Below are positions 26,652 to 36,365 of a stretch of 64,000 nt of DNA, piece by piece (positions within the stretch are counted from its first letter, which is position 1; the number at the start of each line of letters is the position of its first letter). The translations under genes and the position numbers were made by a program. This DNA comes from Candidatus Fermentithermobacillaceae bacterium (GTDB lineage: Bacteria > Bacillota > Sulfobacillia > Fermentithermobacillales > DUSS01): contig DUSS01000004.1 of NCBI GenBank assembly GCA_012842495.1, positions 124,001-188,000 of the forward strand. The letters run 5' to 3'. Under the pieces are notes generated by a model, which saw only the letters and a program-made list of their open reading frames with translations, was not told the DNA's origin and did not search any database.

Positions 26652-27317
26652 ATGTTCTCTCCTGCCGCACCATCTTTTATCCAAACTCTTATCCTTACCG
26701 TTACCGTGAGCATAGACGGCCTCATAGCAGGGATGGCCTATGGGGCAAGGGGCATTTCCGTGAGATTCTCCTCTTACCTGCTGACGGGAATTCTCAGTGG
26801 CGGCCTGGCTGGCCTGGTACGTGCGGCAGCTTCGTCGCTGTCTTTCGCCATCCTCGGGACAAAAACCGCTACATGGGTGGGAGGGTCCACCCTGGTCACA
26901 CTGGGGTGCCTTAACATCCTCAGGGTACTCAGAGGGCGCTCGCACCAACAAGCTCCCGAAGAAAGCCAAATTATCTTAAGATGGAGAATCCGCGCCCTGC
27001 GTCTGGTGCTGGAAGTAGCCCGGGAACCTCTTTCCGCGGATGCCGATGGCTCAGGAGAGATAGACCTAGTCGAGGCCGCCGCGCTAGGAGTAGCTCTGGG
27101 ATTGGACGCAGCGCTCCTCGGAGCAGCCTCGTGCCTCATGGAAGAAACATGGTTTCTGGTACCGATGATCGGCGTAGCCTGTCCTGCTTTCCTGTACTTG
27201 GGGATCGTGACCGGGCGGAGAGGGATATCGGCCCGGATTTCCGGCTCTCCGTGGACCAGACTCCTTCCCGGAGTTGCGCTGGTAGTCATCGGGTTATTAA
27301 GGATCATCCGCCCGTGA
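26652..27317 (+). CDS. ytaF: YtaF-like sporulation membrane protein (MntP superfamily)
   Basis: A 221-residue, six-helix membrane protein with two halves of the MntP/YtaF type. The first has VTVSIDGLIAGMAYGARGI; the second has DADGSGEIDLVEAAALG and ALGLDAALLGAAS, giving the paired acidic residues in helices 1 and 4 typical of the family. YtaF proteins are encoded by spore formers and annotated as sporulation proteins of unknown mechanism; related MntP exports manganese. I chose the ATG at 26652 with GGGGTG upstream, rather than a TTG 15 bp earlier. This gene is the best single hint that the host sporulates. Confidence 0.83.
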   Translation: MFSPAAPSFIQTLILTVTVSIDGLIAGMAYGARGISVRFSSYLLTGILSGGLAGLVRAAASSLSFAILGTKTATWVGGSTLVTLGCLNILRVLRGRSHQQAPEESQIILRWRIRALRLVLEVAREPLSADADGSGEIDLVEAAALGVALGLDAALLGAASCLMEETWFLVPMIGVACPAFLYLGIVTGRRGISARISGSPWTRLLPGVALVVIGLLRIIRP

Positions 27318-27419
27318 GCTGATCACAACGTGGCGATAGACGGGACATCGCCGGCATCTTTGAGACGGGGTGTACTCCATGCCCCGGAAAAAACGCCGCC
27401 GGTCAATCGTAATTGAAGG

Positions 27420-28757
27420 TCACGAACGCAAAACTTCGCGGTACAGTTGCAGGGTTTTCTCTACGGTCCGCCTGATGTCGAAGAGTTCTTGCACTCTCGC
27501 TTTACCCCTTTTGCCCATCACCGTTCGAAGCTCGGGATCAGCCAGAAGGGCCATTATGGCGCGGCAAAGCTCTTCCGGATTGTCGGGCTCTACAAGCAAG
27601 CCTGTCTCACCGTTTACCACTACTTCCGGAATACCACCTACGTTCGTAGCTACAACGGGAAGCTCAGAGGCCATAGCTTCGAGAATGGACAGGCCTAGTG
27701 CCTCTCTGCGGGAGGGGAGGACGAACAGGTCCAGGCCTTTGAGGAACTCGGGCACATCCTTTACATGACCCACAAGTTGGAATACGCCAGTCAAGCCGCT
27801 TTTCCTGATCTTCTCGGCAAGAACTGGCCTCTCAGGTCCCTCCCCCGCGACGACGAACCTGACTTCGTTCAGACCTGCGGAGCGTCCTGGCGCGCTCTCC
27901 AGCTGCCGCGTGAGGATTTCCGCGGCGTCCACCAGTACATCGAGACCCTTATCCCTATGCAGCCGGGCCACTGTCCCGATGATGAGCGTATGAGGTCTTT
28001 CATCCCTTCCTCGACCGCGAATTGCCCCAGCCAGTGCTCCACAGGTCGCCTGCGTGCCCGTGGACGAATTCCCGCAATCCGACGGACCGTATTCCCGGGG
28101 ATCCACCCCGTTATAGATAGTCACTATCATCGAGGAGGGAACACCCGAAGACTGAAGAGCACTGGCCACAGCATGAGAAACAGCGATCACCCTGTCGGAA
28201 AGACACCGCGATACGACTCCGTTCAGAAGGCACTGCAACCATCCTCTCAAGCTCGTCCGACAATATCGAGGCACTCCTAGAGGTCCCGTAATTCCCCGAC
28301 GCTTGAGACCTGCGGCACCGGTGGCTGCTGCCCGCGGGGGGACAAGAGTCTCACGCCGGTCCGCCCCGACTCCGTCCTCCTCCGTCGCACTCCGGTTGCG
28401 GGATCGGCCGCCGGGATCGAAACTGTGCTTGGTGTAAATGACAGGGACACCCAGACACTTTGATGCTATCCTTGCAGAAAGACACGCGTGGGTGTGGACG
28501 ATTTGTGGCTTAAGTCGCCGGATCAGACGCGCGATCTCGATGGTAAGACCCGGAGAAAAAGACACGTCCCGTCCGCCGTGATAGACGACAGGAACGCCGG
28601 TCAGAAAAAGCTCGTCGGCCAGCATTCCCCGAGGACACGCCACGACCATCTTTTCGAGTACCTCCGGCGACCGCTCTTTAAGGGTCTTGAGCATACCCAG
28701 GAGGTACCTGCCCGCCCCCCCAATATTGGTATCGGTGATTACATGGAGGACCCTCAC
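27420..28757 (-). CDS. GT4-family glycosyltransferase
   Basis: A 445-residue GT-B glycosyltransferase. The N terminus [21 protein letters not shown] and [14 protein letters not shown] are the acceptor-side Rossmann fold; [26 protein letters not shown] and the E-x7-E element in [23 protein letters not shown] are the GT4 donor site. Between about residues 125 and 240 there are extra hydrophilic stretches ([14 protein letters not shown] and a later [14 protein letters not shown]) beyond the usual 370-390 length. It is the last gene of a group with an O-antigen-ligase-like protein, start overlapped by 4 bp, so it should build a surface glycan. The sugar is unknown. Confidence 0.88.
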   Translation of the reverse strand: MRVLHVITDTNIGGAGRYLLGMLKTLKERSPEVLEKMVVACPRGMLADELFLTGVPVVYHGGRDVSFSPGLTIEIARLIRRLKPQIVHTHACLSARIASKCLGVPVIYTKHSFDPGGRSRNRSATEEDGVGADRRETLVPPRAAATGAAGLKRRGITGPLGVPRYCRTSLRGWLQCLLNGVVSRCLSDRVIAVSHAVASALQSSGVPSSMIVTIYNGVDPREYGPSDCGNSSTGTQATCGALAGAIRGRGRDERPHTLIIGTVARLHRDKGLDVLVDAAEILTRQLESAPGRSAGLNEVRFVVAGEGPERPVLAEKIRKSGLTGVFQLVGHVKDVPEFLKGLDLFVLPSRREALGLSILEAMASELPVVATNVGGIPEVVVNGETGLLVEPDNPEELCRAIMALLADPELRTVMGKRGKARVQELFDIRRTVEKTLQLYREVLRS

Positions 28758-30364
28758 GCGACAGCACCCTTTTCCGCCGAAACCTGAGCTTGGGCTCGGG
28801 AAAGGGCATCCTCACCCGCCCCCTGCAGGAAAAGTCCTGCCGACAACCCGGCCCAGGCCCAGAATATCAGAGCTACTCTGGGGCTATAGAGCGTATGCTC
28901 CACCAGCCCCTGGGCAAGGCTTCCGAGGACAGCGGAGGCGGCACCCACAGCAACAGCTGCCCGGGCCCATTTTCCCCGATCCGGTCCTACGAGAGGCGGA
29001 GTCGAACCCGGCCAATTCCGAACCGGGCTCCGGCCCGAACCCGGTTTCAACAAACCCGCCGAGACGAAACCCCGCCAGGTATACACGGCCCAGGCAACTA
29101 GCATCCACAAGAAAGCTGTAAGCCCCAGTATCCCCGTTTCGATGAGGATTTCCAGATATACGCAGTGTGAGTGCCAGGCGGGACTTCCTATGACCATGTA
29201 CTCGGGATAGGTATACACAAAGCTCTCGGCCCCCAGGCCCGTCCCGGTAAGGAAATAAGCCCTTGCCAGCGCCAGGGACCCGCGCCATACCGAAACCCGG
29301 TAGTTGTTGGAGCTATCTTCCGTAGAAAACGCCGAGACAAACCTCTTCACCAAGAACTCGGGAGCGAACGATGAAGCGACTAAGAGGACAACCAGCCCCA
29401 CGACGATAAGCCTTTTGTCGTAAAGAACAGCTATCACCGCTAGGGAAAGCATACATCCGATCCACGCCGCGCGACCCAGGGTAAGCGCCAGAGCCACTCC
29501 CTGAATCGCGATACCTCCCAGCAGGATAACTTTATTCCGCAATCTCCCGCCGGAGAGGACGAGGGCAACCGCCACGGGCAGCGCTAGAGCGAGGGTCTGC
29601 GAAAAAAAAGAGGGATTCGGAAACATCCCGGTAATTCTGCTGATATCCGCGAATTCCGGGTCGAGCCAGCCCTCGTAGCTCTGAAATCCGGTCACGTGCT
29701 GGTATATTCCGTAAAGACCGGCAACAGTTACGGCAGACAGAACGGGCAGTATTACTGCATTAGATCTTCTCCGCCGAGCCGCATCGAGCCCCAGGATAAA
29801 CGAGGCCGCGTAGAAAAGCCACATGACCAGGTTACGAGCGCTGTACGCGGGAGTCACGGAAGAAAATGCGGCACCCGCTGCGAACAGGAGCAGGGCAAAG
29901 AGGGGAAGGAAGAGACCGGCCGGGACCGGAAGCCCGTCCTCTCCTACTTGACAAACTGACCCCGGGCTCATCATTCCCGGGACCTGGGAAGCGCCCCTCC
30001 CCGAAATCCTGTAGTACAGTTTCAAAACCAGCACAAGGGCAACGGCCACCACGGCTAATTCGCTCGAGTGAAGAACCGCAAGTCCCAACGCAGCTCCGAA
30101 GAGCGTGTCAAGACTCCAGTTCTCGCCGGGCGGAACGAGGACGCCCCGCAACAACCTGCTGATACGGGGCCAAAAGAGACTCCCGGAAAGAAGCTCCAAT
30201 ACAGCGCCGCGAACCCTAGTCAGCGCGCCCAGGATGGCACTGCCCTGAGTCCACGAGGAGCACCGGCCCGAGAACTTGCGGTAAACTCCGGCCAAAAATC
30301 CTTCCAAGAGCGACATCGCCGCTGGCAAAACGCCGGATTCGCGCCGTCTTCCGCTCTCACCCAC
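28754..30364 (-). CDS. O-antigen ligase/polymerase-like (Wzy_C) membrane protein
   Basis: A 536-residue polytopic protein with about 12 hydrophobic segments and a large loop between late helices (about 355-400). That loop region has SVWRGSLALARAYFLTGTGLG and AWHSHCVYLEILIETGILG, the pattern of the Wzy_C family (O-antigen ligases and polymerases). I set the start at the GTG at 30364, which overlaps the TAG of the DUF4330 gene and follows GAGGGGGG; an ATG at 30316 is an alternative. It ends overlapping the GT4 gene. It likely polymerises or attaches the glycan made by that enzyme. Confidence 0.8.
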   Translation of the reverse strand: MGESGRRRESGVLPAAMSLLEGFLAGVYRKFSGRCSSWTQGSAILGALTRVRGAVLELLSGSLFWPRISRLLRGVLVPPGENWSLDTLFGAALGLAVLHSSELAVVAVALVLVLKLYYRISGRGASQVPGMMSPGSVCQVGEDGLPVPAGLFLPLFALLLFAAGAAFSSVTPAYSARNLVMWLFYAASFILGLDAARRRRSNAVILPVLSAVTVAGLYGIYQHVTGFQSYEGWLDPEFADISRITGMFPNPSFFSQTLALALPVAVALVLSGGRLRNKVILLGGIAIQGVALALTLGRAAWIGCMLSLAVIAVLYDKRLIVVGLVVLLVASSFAPEFLVKRFVSAFSTEDSSNNYRVSVWRGSLALARAYFLTGTGLGAESFVYTYPEYMVIGSPAWHSHCVYLEILIETGILGLTAFLWMLVAWAVYTWRGFVSAGLLKPGSGRSPVRNWPGSTPPLVGPDRGKWARAAVAVGAASAVLGSLAQGLVEHTLYSPRVALIFWAWAGLSAGLFLQGAGEDALSRAQAQVSAEKGAVA

Positions 30365-30873
30365 TACTGGGCGCCCCCCTCGGGAAATTCCACCGCATAG
30401 ATGAACCCCGACACCGCCACCCATTTGGACTTGAGGTTCACGCTTTGTCCGACGCGGACTTCCACTCCGTTCACCGTTATTACGTTTTCCCCTACGCGAG
30501 CCTCGGCCTTGAGGGTCACGTAGACGTCGCTTCTATCGGAAGCAGGGGTCATCACCCAGCGTCCGTCGTTGTTCAGGAACCATACGTTCGCCGGTTCCTC
30601 CCTGACCGAAGACACGGTCCCGACGTACGCGTTGGTCTTGAACTCGAACATCGCTTGGGATTTGCGAATCGCTTCGACGGTTGGACGTCTTACGGCGGGA
30701 ACGAGCAAGGTGATCTCGCAGGGGACCGTTCTCTCTTCTATCTGCCTGCGAAGGTTCACCCCGAACCTGCTGTACAAGAACCAACCGAGCGCCAAAACGA
30801 AAAGGAAGATAATGGCGAGGTCCACGACGGATATCTTCCCAAAGATCCTGCCCTTTTCATCCCACAACTTCAA
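30364..30873 (-). CDS. DUF4330-domain protein
   Basis: A 169-residue single-pass protein: short cytoplasmic start, helix at about residues 17-36 (VDLAIIFLFVLALGWFLYSR), then an extracellular beta-rich domain. The opening MKLWDEKGRIFGKISVVDL is characteristic of DUF4330, found beside polysaccharide genes in many Bacillota. Function is unknown; it is translationally coupled to the O-antigen-ligase-like gene (stop and next start overlap), implying a linked role in glycan assembly or export. Confidence 0.83.
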   Translation of the reverse strand: MKLWDEKGRIFGKISVVDLAIIFLFVLALGWFLYSRFGVNLRRQIEERTVPCEITLLVPAVRRPTVEAIRKSQAMFEFKTNAYVGTVSSVREEPANVWFLNNDGRWVMTPASDRSDVYVTLKAEARVGENVITVNGVEVRVGQSVNLKSKWVAVSGFIYAVEFPEGGAQ

Positions 30874-31011
30874 GGCTCATGCCTCCCCGCTCGATACGCT
30901 TTCCAGCCCAGTGACAACCTCCTGCACACTTCTCGAACCATTTGTGTGCTCGGTTTAGCCGCGGACATGGCAGGCAGTGCCAGCGCAAAAACTCCTGCAG
31001 CATCCCATATG

Positions 31012-31040
31012 AGGATATACTACGTGGTTGTTAACTGCAA
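31012..31040 (-). promoter_or_regulatory. Candidate promoter for the glycan operon
   Basis: On the minus strand TTGCAG (31040-31035), 17-bp spacer, TATCCT (31017-31012), inside an AT-rich patch about 140 bp upstream of the DUF4330 gene. The hexamers match the consensus only partly. Confidence 0.33.
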
Positions 31041-31117
31041 TTATGTAACGTCTTAGGTCCTACCGTAGACGCCCACAGTACGAGCATTGCTGACCTTATC
31101 TCGCGCCGGAGCTCCGG

Positions 31118-31789
31118 TTAGAGCAGCCTCACCCCGTTGATGTTGAGCTGAAACCGGGTGTTGAGGAACTCGCAAGCTCGCTTGCAGGCGAGCATGCGCG
31201 TAAGGAAGATTTCAAAATATTCCATTACCGGAGAGATCGTCGTGTCTATGGTAAGTTCCAAGGTCACTACCCGCTCACTTTCTTCCACTCTGAGAAACGA
31301 CCTCGTAGCTGCGTAATTCACCCTGTCATGCACATCGAAGGCGTGAAGGTCCTGATTCCGAACCCTGCTCCTGTGTACATCCGATTTATCTGCCAAAATC
31401 ACGGCGGCGGACACGGCGGATACCGCTTGGGAGCCGTCTTCAGGTTCATGGTTGCCGATGGCCCCCATGACTTCCGCTATTTCCGCGGGCGCCATCCGGA
31501 GCTCCTCGAGGATGCGTCCGGCCAGAATCGCTCCTATCTGCGCGTGGAACGGCCGGGAGACCACATTCCCGATGTCGTGGAGATAACCGGCAATGGAGGC
31601 AAGCTCCTGCTCCCGCTGGGAATAGCCCAGCCTCTCCAGGATATTGCCGGAGATGGACGCGACGAGCTTGGCGTGCCTCTGTCCGTGGTCGGTGTAGCCC
31701 AGGGCGCCGAGGTGTGCGTTGCCCCCTTCCAGATATGCAGCTACCACCGGATGATCTTTTACCTGATCAAGCGTAACGACTCTGTCCAA
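31118..31789 (-). CDS. HD-domain phosphohydrolase
   Basis: A 223-residue cytoplasmic protein. HD metal-site motifs are in order: H in YTDHGQRHAKLV, HD in AGYLHDIGNVVSRPFHAQIG, and a later H in GAIGNHEPEDG, D in AAVILADKSDVHRSR. The C-terminal third (VVTLELTIDTTISPVMEYF) is less typical. Such proteins hydrolyse nucleotide or cyclic-dinucleotide phosphates, but the substrate of this subgroup is not known. It stands alone between the glycan genes and sfsA. Confidence 0.82.
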   Translation of the reverse strand: MDRVVTLDQVKDHPVVAAYLEGGNAHLGALGYTDHGQRHAKLVASISGNILERLGYSQREQELASIAGYLHDIGNVVSRPFHAQIGAILAGRILEELRMAPAEIAEVMGAIGNHEPEDGSQAVSAVSAAVILADKSDVHRSRVRNQDLHAFDVHDRVNYAATRSFLRVEESERVVTLELTIDTTISPVMEYFEIFLTRMLACKRACEFLNTRFQLNINGVRLL

Positions 31790-32000
31790 GGAAATCCCTC
31801 CCGAAACCAGGCAGCCCCGTCAAGAACCCCAATGCCGCGTACAGCAACCCCGACGAACTTGCCGGCGCAGCTCAGGGCGTGCAGCTGGTTCGCCTATGAT
31901 AATCTTCTCCAGGATCAAACCCGCTGAGGCCAGCTCGACTGACTTCGCAGCACCTGGCAGGTTAACGCATGGATTGACCTTGAGGATCACACCTGGCCGG

Positions 32001-32735
32001 TCAATTCAAAGAGTCTTCACCGGGTATGACCACCGGTACCGGAGAGCGTTCCAATGCAATCTGTTCGAGGCTGACCCGGCACCTGTAAGCCAATATCCGG
32101 ACGCCGGCGCGCGCGGCAGCTACGAGAGCTCGTGTAAACTGACCATCGGTTTCCACGTTGGGCGCGACCCCAAGGGCGTCCTCTCTCTGAACTACAAACA
32201 CGAGGAACGCCCCATATCCCTCCCGCCGAGCACGTTGCAGCTCCTGAAGGTGTTTCGACCCCCTGAGCGTCGGAGCGTCAGGGAAGAGAGCCAAACCTCC
32301 GCGGACGAGCGTCACCGACTTCACTTCGACGAACGCAGGCATAACCCGTTCCCCGCCGAGAAAAAAGTCCAGCCTGCTTTCACCGTATCTCGTTTCCCGC
32401 TGCACGCTGGTGTAGCCCCGGAATTCAGGAAGGGTACCCTGCTCAAGGGCAGTCTGGATTAGACAGGAACTCGCCGAGGGGTCGAGGCTCACCCAGATGC
32501 TCCCGGATCGAGCTAGGATCAGGTCCCATGAGGTCTTGCGGTGAGATGAGTTGCCTAGCCTCTTCAACGCCACCAGATTTCCGGGAAAAAGGAGCTCTCG
32601 CAGGCGTCCCGAGTCCTTTATATGGGCTTGGGCCCTGGTGCCAACGGAAGACTCGCTACCAGGTAGCTCGACGATCCCGAGGAACCTGTTAGGCCGGGAA
32701 ACGAACCAGCCGACCACGAGCTGTCCAAGCCGCAA
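32001..32735 (-). CDS. sfsA: SfsA-family DNA-binding protein/nuclease
   Basis: About 244 residues, near the family length. Family stretches are RLGQLVVGWFVSRPNRFLGIV at the N terminus, HIKDSGRLRELLFPGNLV, GESRLDFFLGGERVMPAFVEVKSVTLV with the D..E.K nuclease-like triad, and FPDAPTLRGSKHLQEL. The TTG at 32735 gives a normal N terminus and sits 9 bp past the crotonase stop, but without a good ribosome binding site; GAGGAAG lies further up. SfsA was named as a sugar fermentation stimulation protein in E. coli; its biological role remains poorly defined. Confidence 0.85.
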   Translation of the reverse strand: MRLGQLVVGWFVSRPNRFLGIVELPGSESSVGTRAQAHIKDSGRLRELLFPGNLVALKRLGNSSHRKTSWDLILARSGSIWVSLDPSASSCLIQTALEQGTLPEFRGYTSVQRETRYGESRLDFFLGGERVMPAFVEVKSVTLVRGGLALFPDAPTLRGSKHLQELQRARREGYGAFLVFVVQREDALGVAPNVETDGQFTRALVAAARAGVRILAYRCRVSLEQIALERSPVPVVIPGEDSLN

Positions 32736-32743
32736 AGTTGCCG

Positions 32744-33538
32744 CTAGTATCTGGGCTTCCTCTTTTCGAGAAAAGCTTGCATGCCTTCCTTCTGGTCCGG
32801 GTGGGAAAAGCACAAGGAGAACTCCTCCTCCTCAAGGCGCAACCCTTGCTCCAAGTGGATGTCGAGCCCGCGGTTGATGGCGGACTTGGCGCGCGTCACC
32901 GCCGAAGGCGACTTCTCCAGGATCTGCAATGCCACCTTCCGGGCAAAGGACAGAGCTTCGCCCTGAGGCACCACGTACTCCACCAGACCCATGCTTAAAG
33001 CTTCCCCAGCCGTCACCGTGCGTCCCGTGAAGATTAAATCTTTGGCGCGACCGGGACCGACCAGCCGGGAAAGTCTCTGCGTTCCTCCAAACCCCGGAAT
33101 GATACCCAGACCTACTTCGGGTTGGCCCAACCTGGCATTTTCCGCCGCCACCCTGATATCGCAGGCAAGCGCGAGCTCCAGGCCCCCTCCAAGAGCATAT
33201 CCGTTAACCGCAGCGATCACGGGCTTGCTCATGGCGTCTATGAACCCGAAAGTTTCGTGCCCGAGCCTGGAGAACTCCCGGGCATCATCGGGCGTCATTT
33301 GCACCATCCCCGCTATGTCCGCGCCTGCGACGAAGGATTTGTCCCCGGCCCCCGTAATGATGACCGCTCGTACGTCAGGCGAACTCTCAAGCTCCTCGAG
33401 TACCTTCTTCAATTTGAGCAACACTTCCCTGTTGAGAGCGTTCAGCACATGGGGCCTGTTGATGCTAACTACCGCGATCTCGGCAGCTTTCTCTATAAGC
33501 ACCACGTCCTCAGGTACACTTTGGGTCTCAGATCTCAT
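32744..33538 (-). CDS. Enoyl-CoA hydratase/isomerase (crotonase family)
   Basis: A 264-residue crotonase-fold enzyme. Oxyanion-hole segments are SFVAGADIAGM and NGYALGGGLELALACD; the two catalytic glutamates of enoyl-CoA hydratase are present in GGGLELALACD and QPEVGLGIIPGFGGTQRL. It should add water to crotonyl-CoA or a similar enoyl-CoA. Start is ATG at 33538 with GGAG upstream; the longer frame is unsupported. No other beta-oxidation genes are adjacent, but the thiolase and CoA-transferase operon elsewhere in the window could use the same intermediates. Confidence 0.9.
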   Translation of the reverse strand: MRSETQSVPEDVVLIEKAAEIAVVSINRPHVLNALNREVLLKLKKVLEELESSPDVRAVIITGAGDKSFVAGADIAGMVQMTPDDAREFSRLGHETFGFIDAMSKPVIAAVNGYALGGGLELALACDIRVAAENARLGQPEVGLGIIPGFGGTQRLSRLVGPGRAKDLIFTGRTVTAGEALSMGLVEYVVPQGEALSFARKVALQILEKSPSAVTRAKSAINRGLDIHLEQGLRLEEEEFSLCFSHPDQKEGMQAFLEKRKPRY

Positions 33539-33690
33539 CGCTGCTCCGGCTTTCCGCCGGGTTCCTCCTTTCCCTCTCCCTTTTAGACTTCCGCTTTCAG
33601 TCAATGGATCTTTGGATCGAAGCGTCGCCTCCCAACTCTCATCTCTCCATTTTTCAGACCGTATACTTTAAGCTCACCTCGTCCGAGGTA

Positions 33691-35769
33691 TTAGCGTTGA
33701 ACCTTGATCACCGTAACAAACCTGGCCGAACGTTCCTCTTCCCTCTCCCCATCGATAATCAAAAGGTCGCCCGTGAACTCGACCACATCCCACCACTGGA
33801 GGGTGAGAGAGGGGACAGTCCCCACTTTCGTCGCGCCGTCCCTGGTCAACGAGACCTTTTCAATCAGGTAATCCGCCGAACGCACCAGAGCTACATCGCC
33901 CGCCACCGCCACGGGCTTTGCGGGGAGTTTTACTAGAGAGTCGTTCTTGCCGTTGAATGCCCAGTGTTCTTCCCCGTTCTCCTTCCACGAAGAAAAGAAA
34001 ACCCAGTCTGTATCCACCTGAGCCAGATCGGTGAGGAGCGTTGCTCCTTGAACATCCCCGGAAAGGAGTTCTCTGGTCGAGCCATCCAGCATCAGCGCAT
34101 ACGTGCCTGTATGGGCCAGGTTCCACTCGCCCGCATCTATGGCCGTTTTGGCCACGATTCCGCTGGAGTCGGGCAGCCATACCAGGTCCGTAATAAGTTT
34201 TCCCGGCAGTACAAGTTCGGTTTCCCTCTCGCCACTGGAAGAAAGGATGACCACGGCGTCGGCCAGAAGAACAGTTTCTGGGTAAGAGTGCAGGCTTTTC
34301 CACCTTCCTCCCGGTTTACCTACGGGGACCGCTATCCACCTTCCATCCGGTGACCAGATGGCCTCGCTGAAAACGGTTTCTCCAGGGAGAACCCGTTTGT
34401 CCGCTCCGTTCCGCAAATCTACCACGTGCAGCCCGGCCCCGTCCAGTTTCATGCCCCACAAGATCCGCCACCCTTCAGGAGACGGAGCTATCACAGGATA
34501 TCCGTAGGCAGGGCTCTGCGGAACCCCTGAATAGACCGTCTTCGCGCTCCCGGAAGCCAGATCCACCGCGATTACTTCATTACTGAACCTGTACAACTCA
34601 AGGAACAAAGTGTTCTTGTCCCTGGAAAACCACCATGAGCAAAGCTGGCGCCCATCGGCGGGACTAAACACCCCGGGGATCCTGCGTTCGCTACCCGTCT
34701 CGATGTCGAGCACCCGAACCTCAAACTCGGGAACGTACTTGCCCTGACTCCACGTGAGGACGACGATTTCAGATCTGCCGGTAAAACCCAATATCCGTAT
34801 CCCGGGGAGTGCGAGGCGCTGGCTTTCCCCCAATACCGCTCCGCTCGAGGAATAAACCGCTTTGGATTCGCCAGTGGAAAGGTCGAAGACGACCAAGGCT
34901 TCACCCCACCTGCCGCCCAGCCACTTCGCGGACGGGGCGGTGATGACCATGGCCAGGTAGTCTCGTCCCGGTGAGATCCTCGGGACGTTGGGAATTTGAA
35001 GGGGAGATTCGGTCTGCAGAGGACCGATCACCACCCGGTCTCGAGATAAAGTAACCTCCGGGACCGCGACAGGTCCCACGGATTCTTCCGGGTTAAATCC
35101 TCCGGGGAGCAGGTACGCGTCAACAGCCAGGCCGCCGACTCTGAGCAGCGCAGAATAGGACCGGGGAGCGGACCGTATATCTTGAGGTGACACAAACTCC
35201 TGGACCCAAAGATATCCGGGTTTTTCCACCGTCAGGCAAAACGCGGACTGCGGGATTTCCACCTTCACGGGCGTCTGGCCGCAGTACCTTCCGTCGATGA
35301 ACACGTCAGCGCCCGCAGGTTCCGACCTCACCTCGAACACGGCCTCCGGAGGAAGCGGCGATAAATTGGCTGATACCTTGTGCTCTTTCCCCGGAAGGAG
35401 CTCCACCTCGGTAGACCATTCCCGGTAACCGGGATACGTGAGAGTGACCCGCCTTCTCCCGGGTTTGAGGCTCTCAAACGTCGCGGGGGTCGTTCCAATC
35501 TCGGTTCCGTCCAGAAAAACCACAGCACCCTTTGGCTCAGATTCCACCAGTAGCTTGGCCGGAACGTTGCGACCGCAGCCGGGAAGAAGGCCGGTCACTG
35601 CGAGCACCAAAACCAACACCGTGATTAGTAATGACCCGGGTGCTTTTAGCCTTGACGTATCTGCCGGCGGCGGTTCCCAGCCCCGGCGTGGGGGCATGTG
35701 CGCCGGGCCGCCGGCTTTTCGCTGCTTTCGTACAGTTCGAGGCCGAAGGGCAATATGAGTCAGGGCCAA
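33691..35769 (-). CDS. PEGA-domain lipoprotein with C-terminal beta-propeller
   Basis: A protein of about 692 residues. A membrane-export segment ends in a lipobox, TGLLPGC, so it is probably a surface lipoprotein. Two PEGA domains follow: LVESEPKGAVVFLDGTEIG and VRSEPAGADVFIDGRYCGQ. The rest has WD40/TolB-like repeats (IWSPDGRWIAVPVG, LVWLPDSSGIVAKT), suggesting a six-bladed propeller. PEGA domains are surface-associated and of unclear function. The long N-terminal region before the signal makes the start uncertain: I use the TTG at 35769, which has GGGGGAGGAGG at good spacing, over the TTG at 35802 and an ATG at 35697. Confidence 0.72.
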   Translation of the reverse strand: MALTHIALRPRTVRKQRKAGGPAHMPPRRGWEPPPADTSRLKAPGSLLITVLVLVLAVTGLLPGCGRNVPAKLLVESEPKGAVVFLDGTEIGTTPATFESLKPGRRRVTLTYPGYREWSTEVELLPGKEHKVSANLSPLPPEAVFEVRSEPAGADVFIDGRYCGQTPVKVEIPQSAFCLTVEKPGYLWVQEFVSPQDIRSAPRSYSALLRVGGLAVDAYLLPGGFNPEESVGPVAVPEVTLSRDRVVIGPLQTESPLQIPNVPRISPGRDYLAMVITAPSAKWLGGRWGEALVVFDLSTGESKAVYSSSGAVLGESQRLALPGIRILGFTGRSEIVVLTWSQGKYVPEFEVRVLDIETGSERRIPGVFSPADGRQLCSWWFSRDKNTLFLELYRFSNEVIAVDLASGSAKTVYSGVPQSPAYGYPVIAPSPEGWRILWGMKLDGAGLHVVDLRNGADKRVLPGETVFSEAIWSPDGRWIAVPVGKPGGRWKSLHSYPETVLLADAVVILSSSGERETELVLPGKLITDLVWLPDSSGIVAKTAIDAGEWNLAHTGTYALMLDGSTRELLSGDVQGATLLTDLAQVDTDWVFFSSWKENGEEHWAFNGKNDSLVKLPAKPVAVAGDVALVRSADYLIEKVSLTRDGATKVGTVPSLTLQWWDVVEFTGDLLIIDGEREEERSARFVTVIKVQR

Positions 35770-35810
35770 CCGTCCACCCTCCTCCCCCGTCTGTTTACTC
35801 AAGGCTCCTT

Positions 35811-35838
35811 ACCGGTATGCGTAAACCGGTATGCGTAA
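35811..35838. repeat. Perfect tandem 14-bp repeat upstream of PEGA lipoprotein gene
   Basis: ACCGGTATGCGTAA occurs twice head to tail (35811-35824 and 35825-35838), 42 bp upstream of the lipoprotein start. Each unit has an inner palindrome ACCGGT. It may be a regulator binding pair; the lipoprotein and the divergent NhaC gene are both candidates for control. Confidence 0.5.
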
Positions 35839-36365
35839 GCTGCGAACTTTCTATAGAAATCCTCCGCCGGTTGATTCCAGGCGGATTGCGTAATGCTTCA
35901 GCTGTTCTCCTGCGGCTCGTTTCGTGCCGGGATAGCTGACTATTTTGTGGTGATGTGCCCTCAGGTAGGTCATCGAACCAGCAGGTCATCCTCGTATCGA
36001 GGGGAACGTACCCTCGCGGTGGCCTCAAAATGTGACTCATCCGATACTAGCCATCAGTTTAGATCATGCCTTCCGAAGCTCGCCGGAGTCAATATCCAGG
36101 GTCCTAGGTCAACAACTGAGGGGCCGCACCCGCCGGAGAATCGCACAGTTTCTAACCTAGAACCCGTCTCCACCACAAAGTCAGAAGCGTAAGCAGGAAC
36201 CTCGACGAGAGCTGTGGAATTGTCTCGATCTAATTTCGGCACTCGTATTACCTGGTGTGGTGACCGTAACCAGTCGCACGATGCCGGCGCGTTCCGCCCT
36301 CTCGGGAGCAAATTGGGGTACGAGCACTGGAAAGGAGGCGGCCGAGGCCGGCTTGGCTGAAGGCG
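35839..36365. other. Long intergenic region upstream of nhaC
   Basis: This 527-bp stretch between the divergent PEGA lipoprotein and NhaC genes has no supported ORF. I looked for T-box, lysine, glycine, purine and fluoride-type motifs and recognised none. It must hold at least one promoter. Confidence 0.3.
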
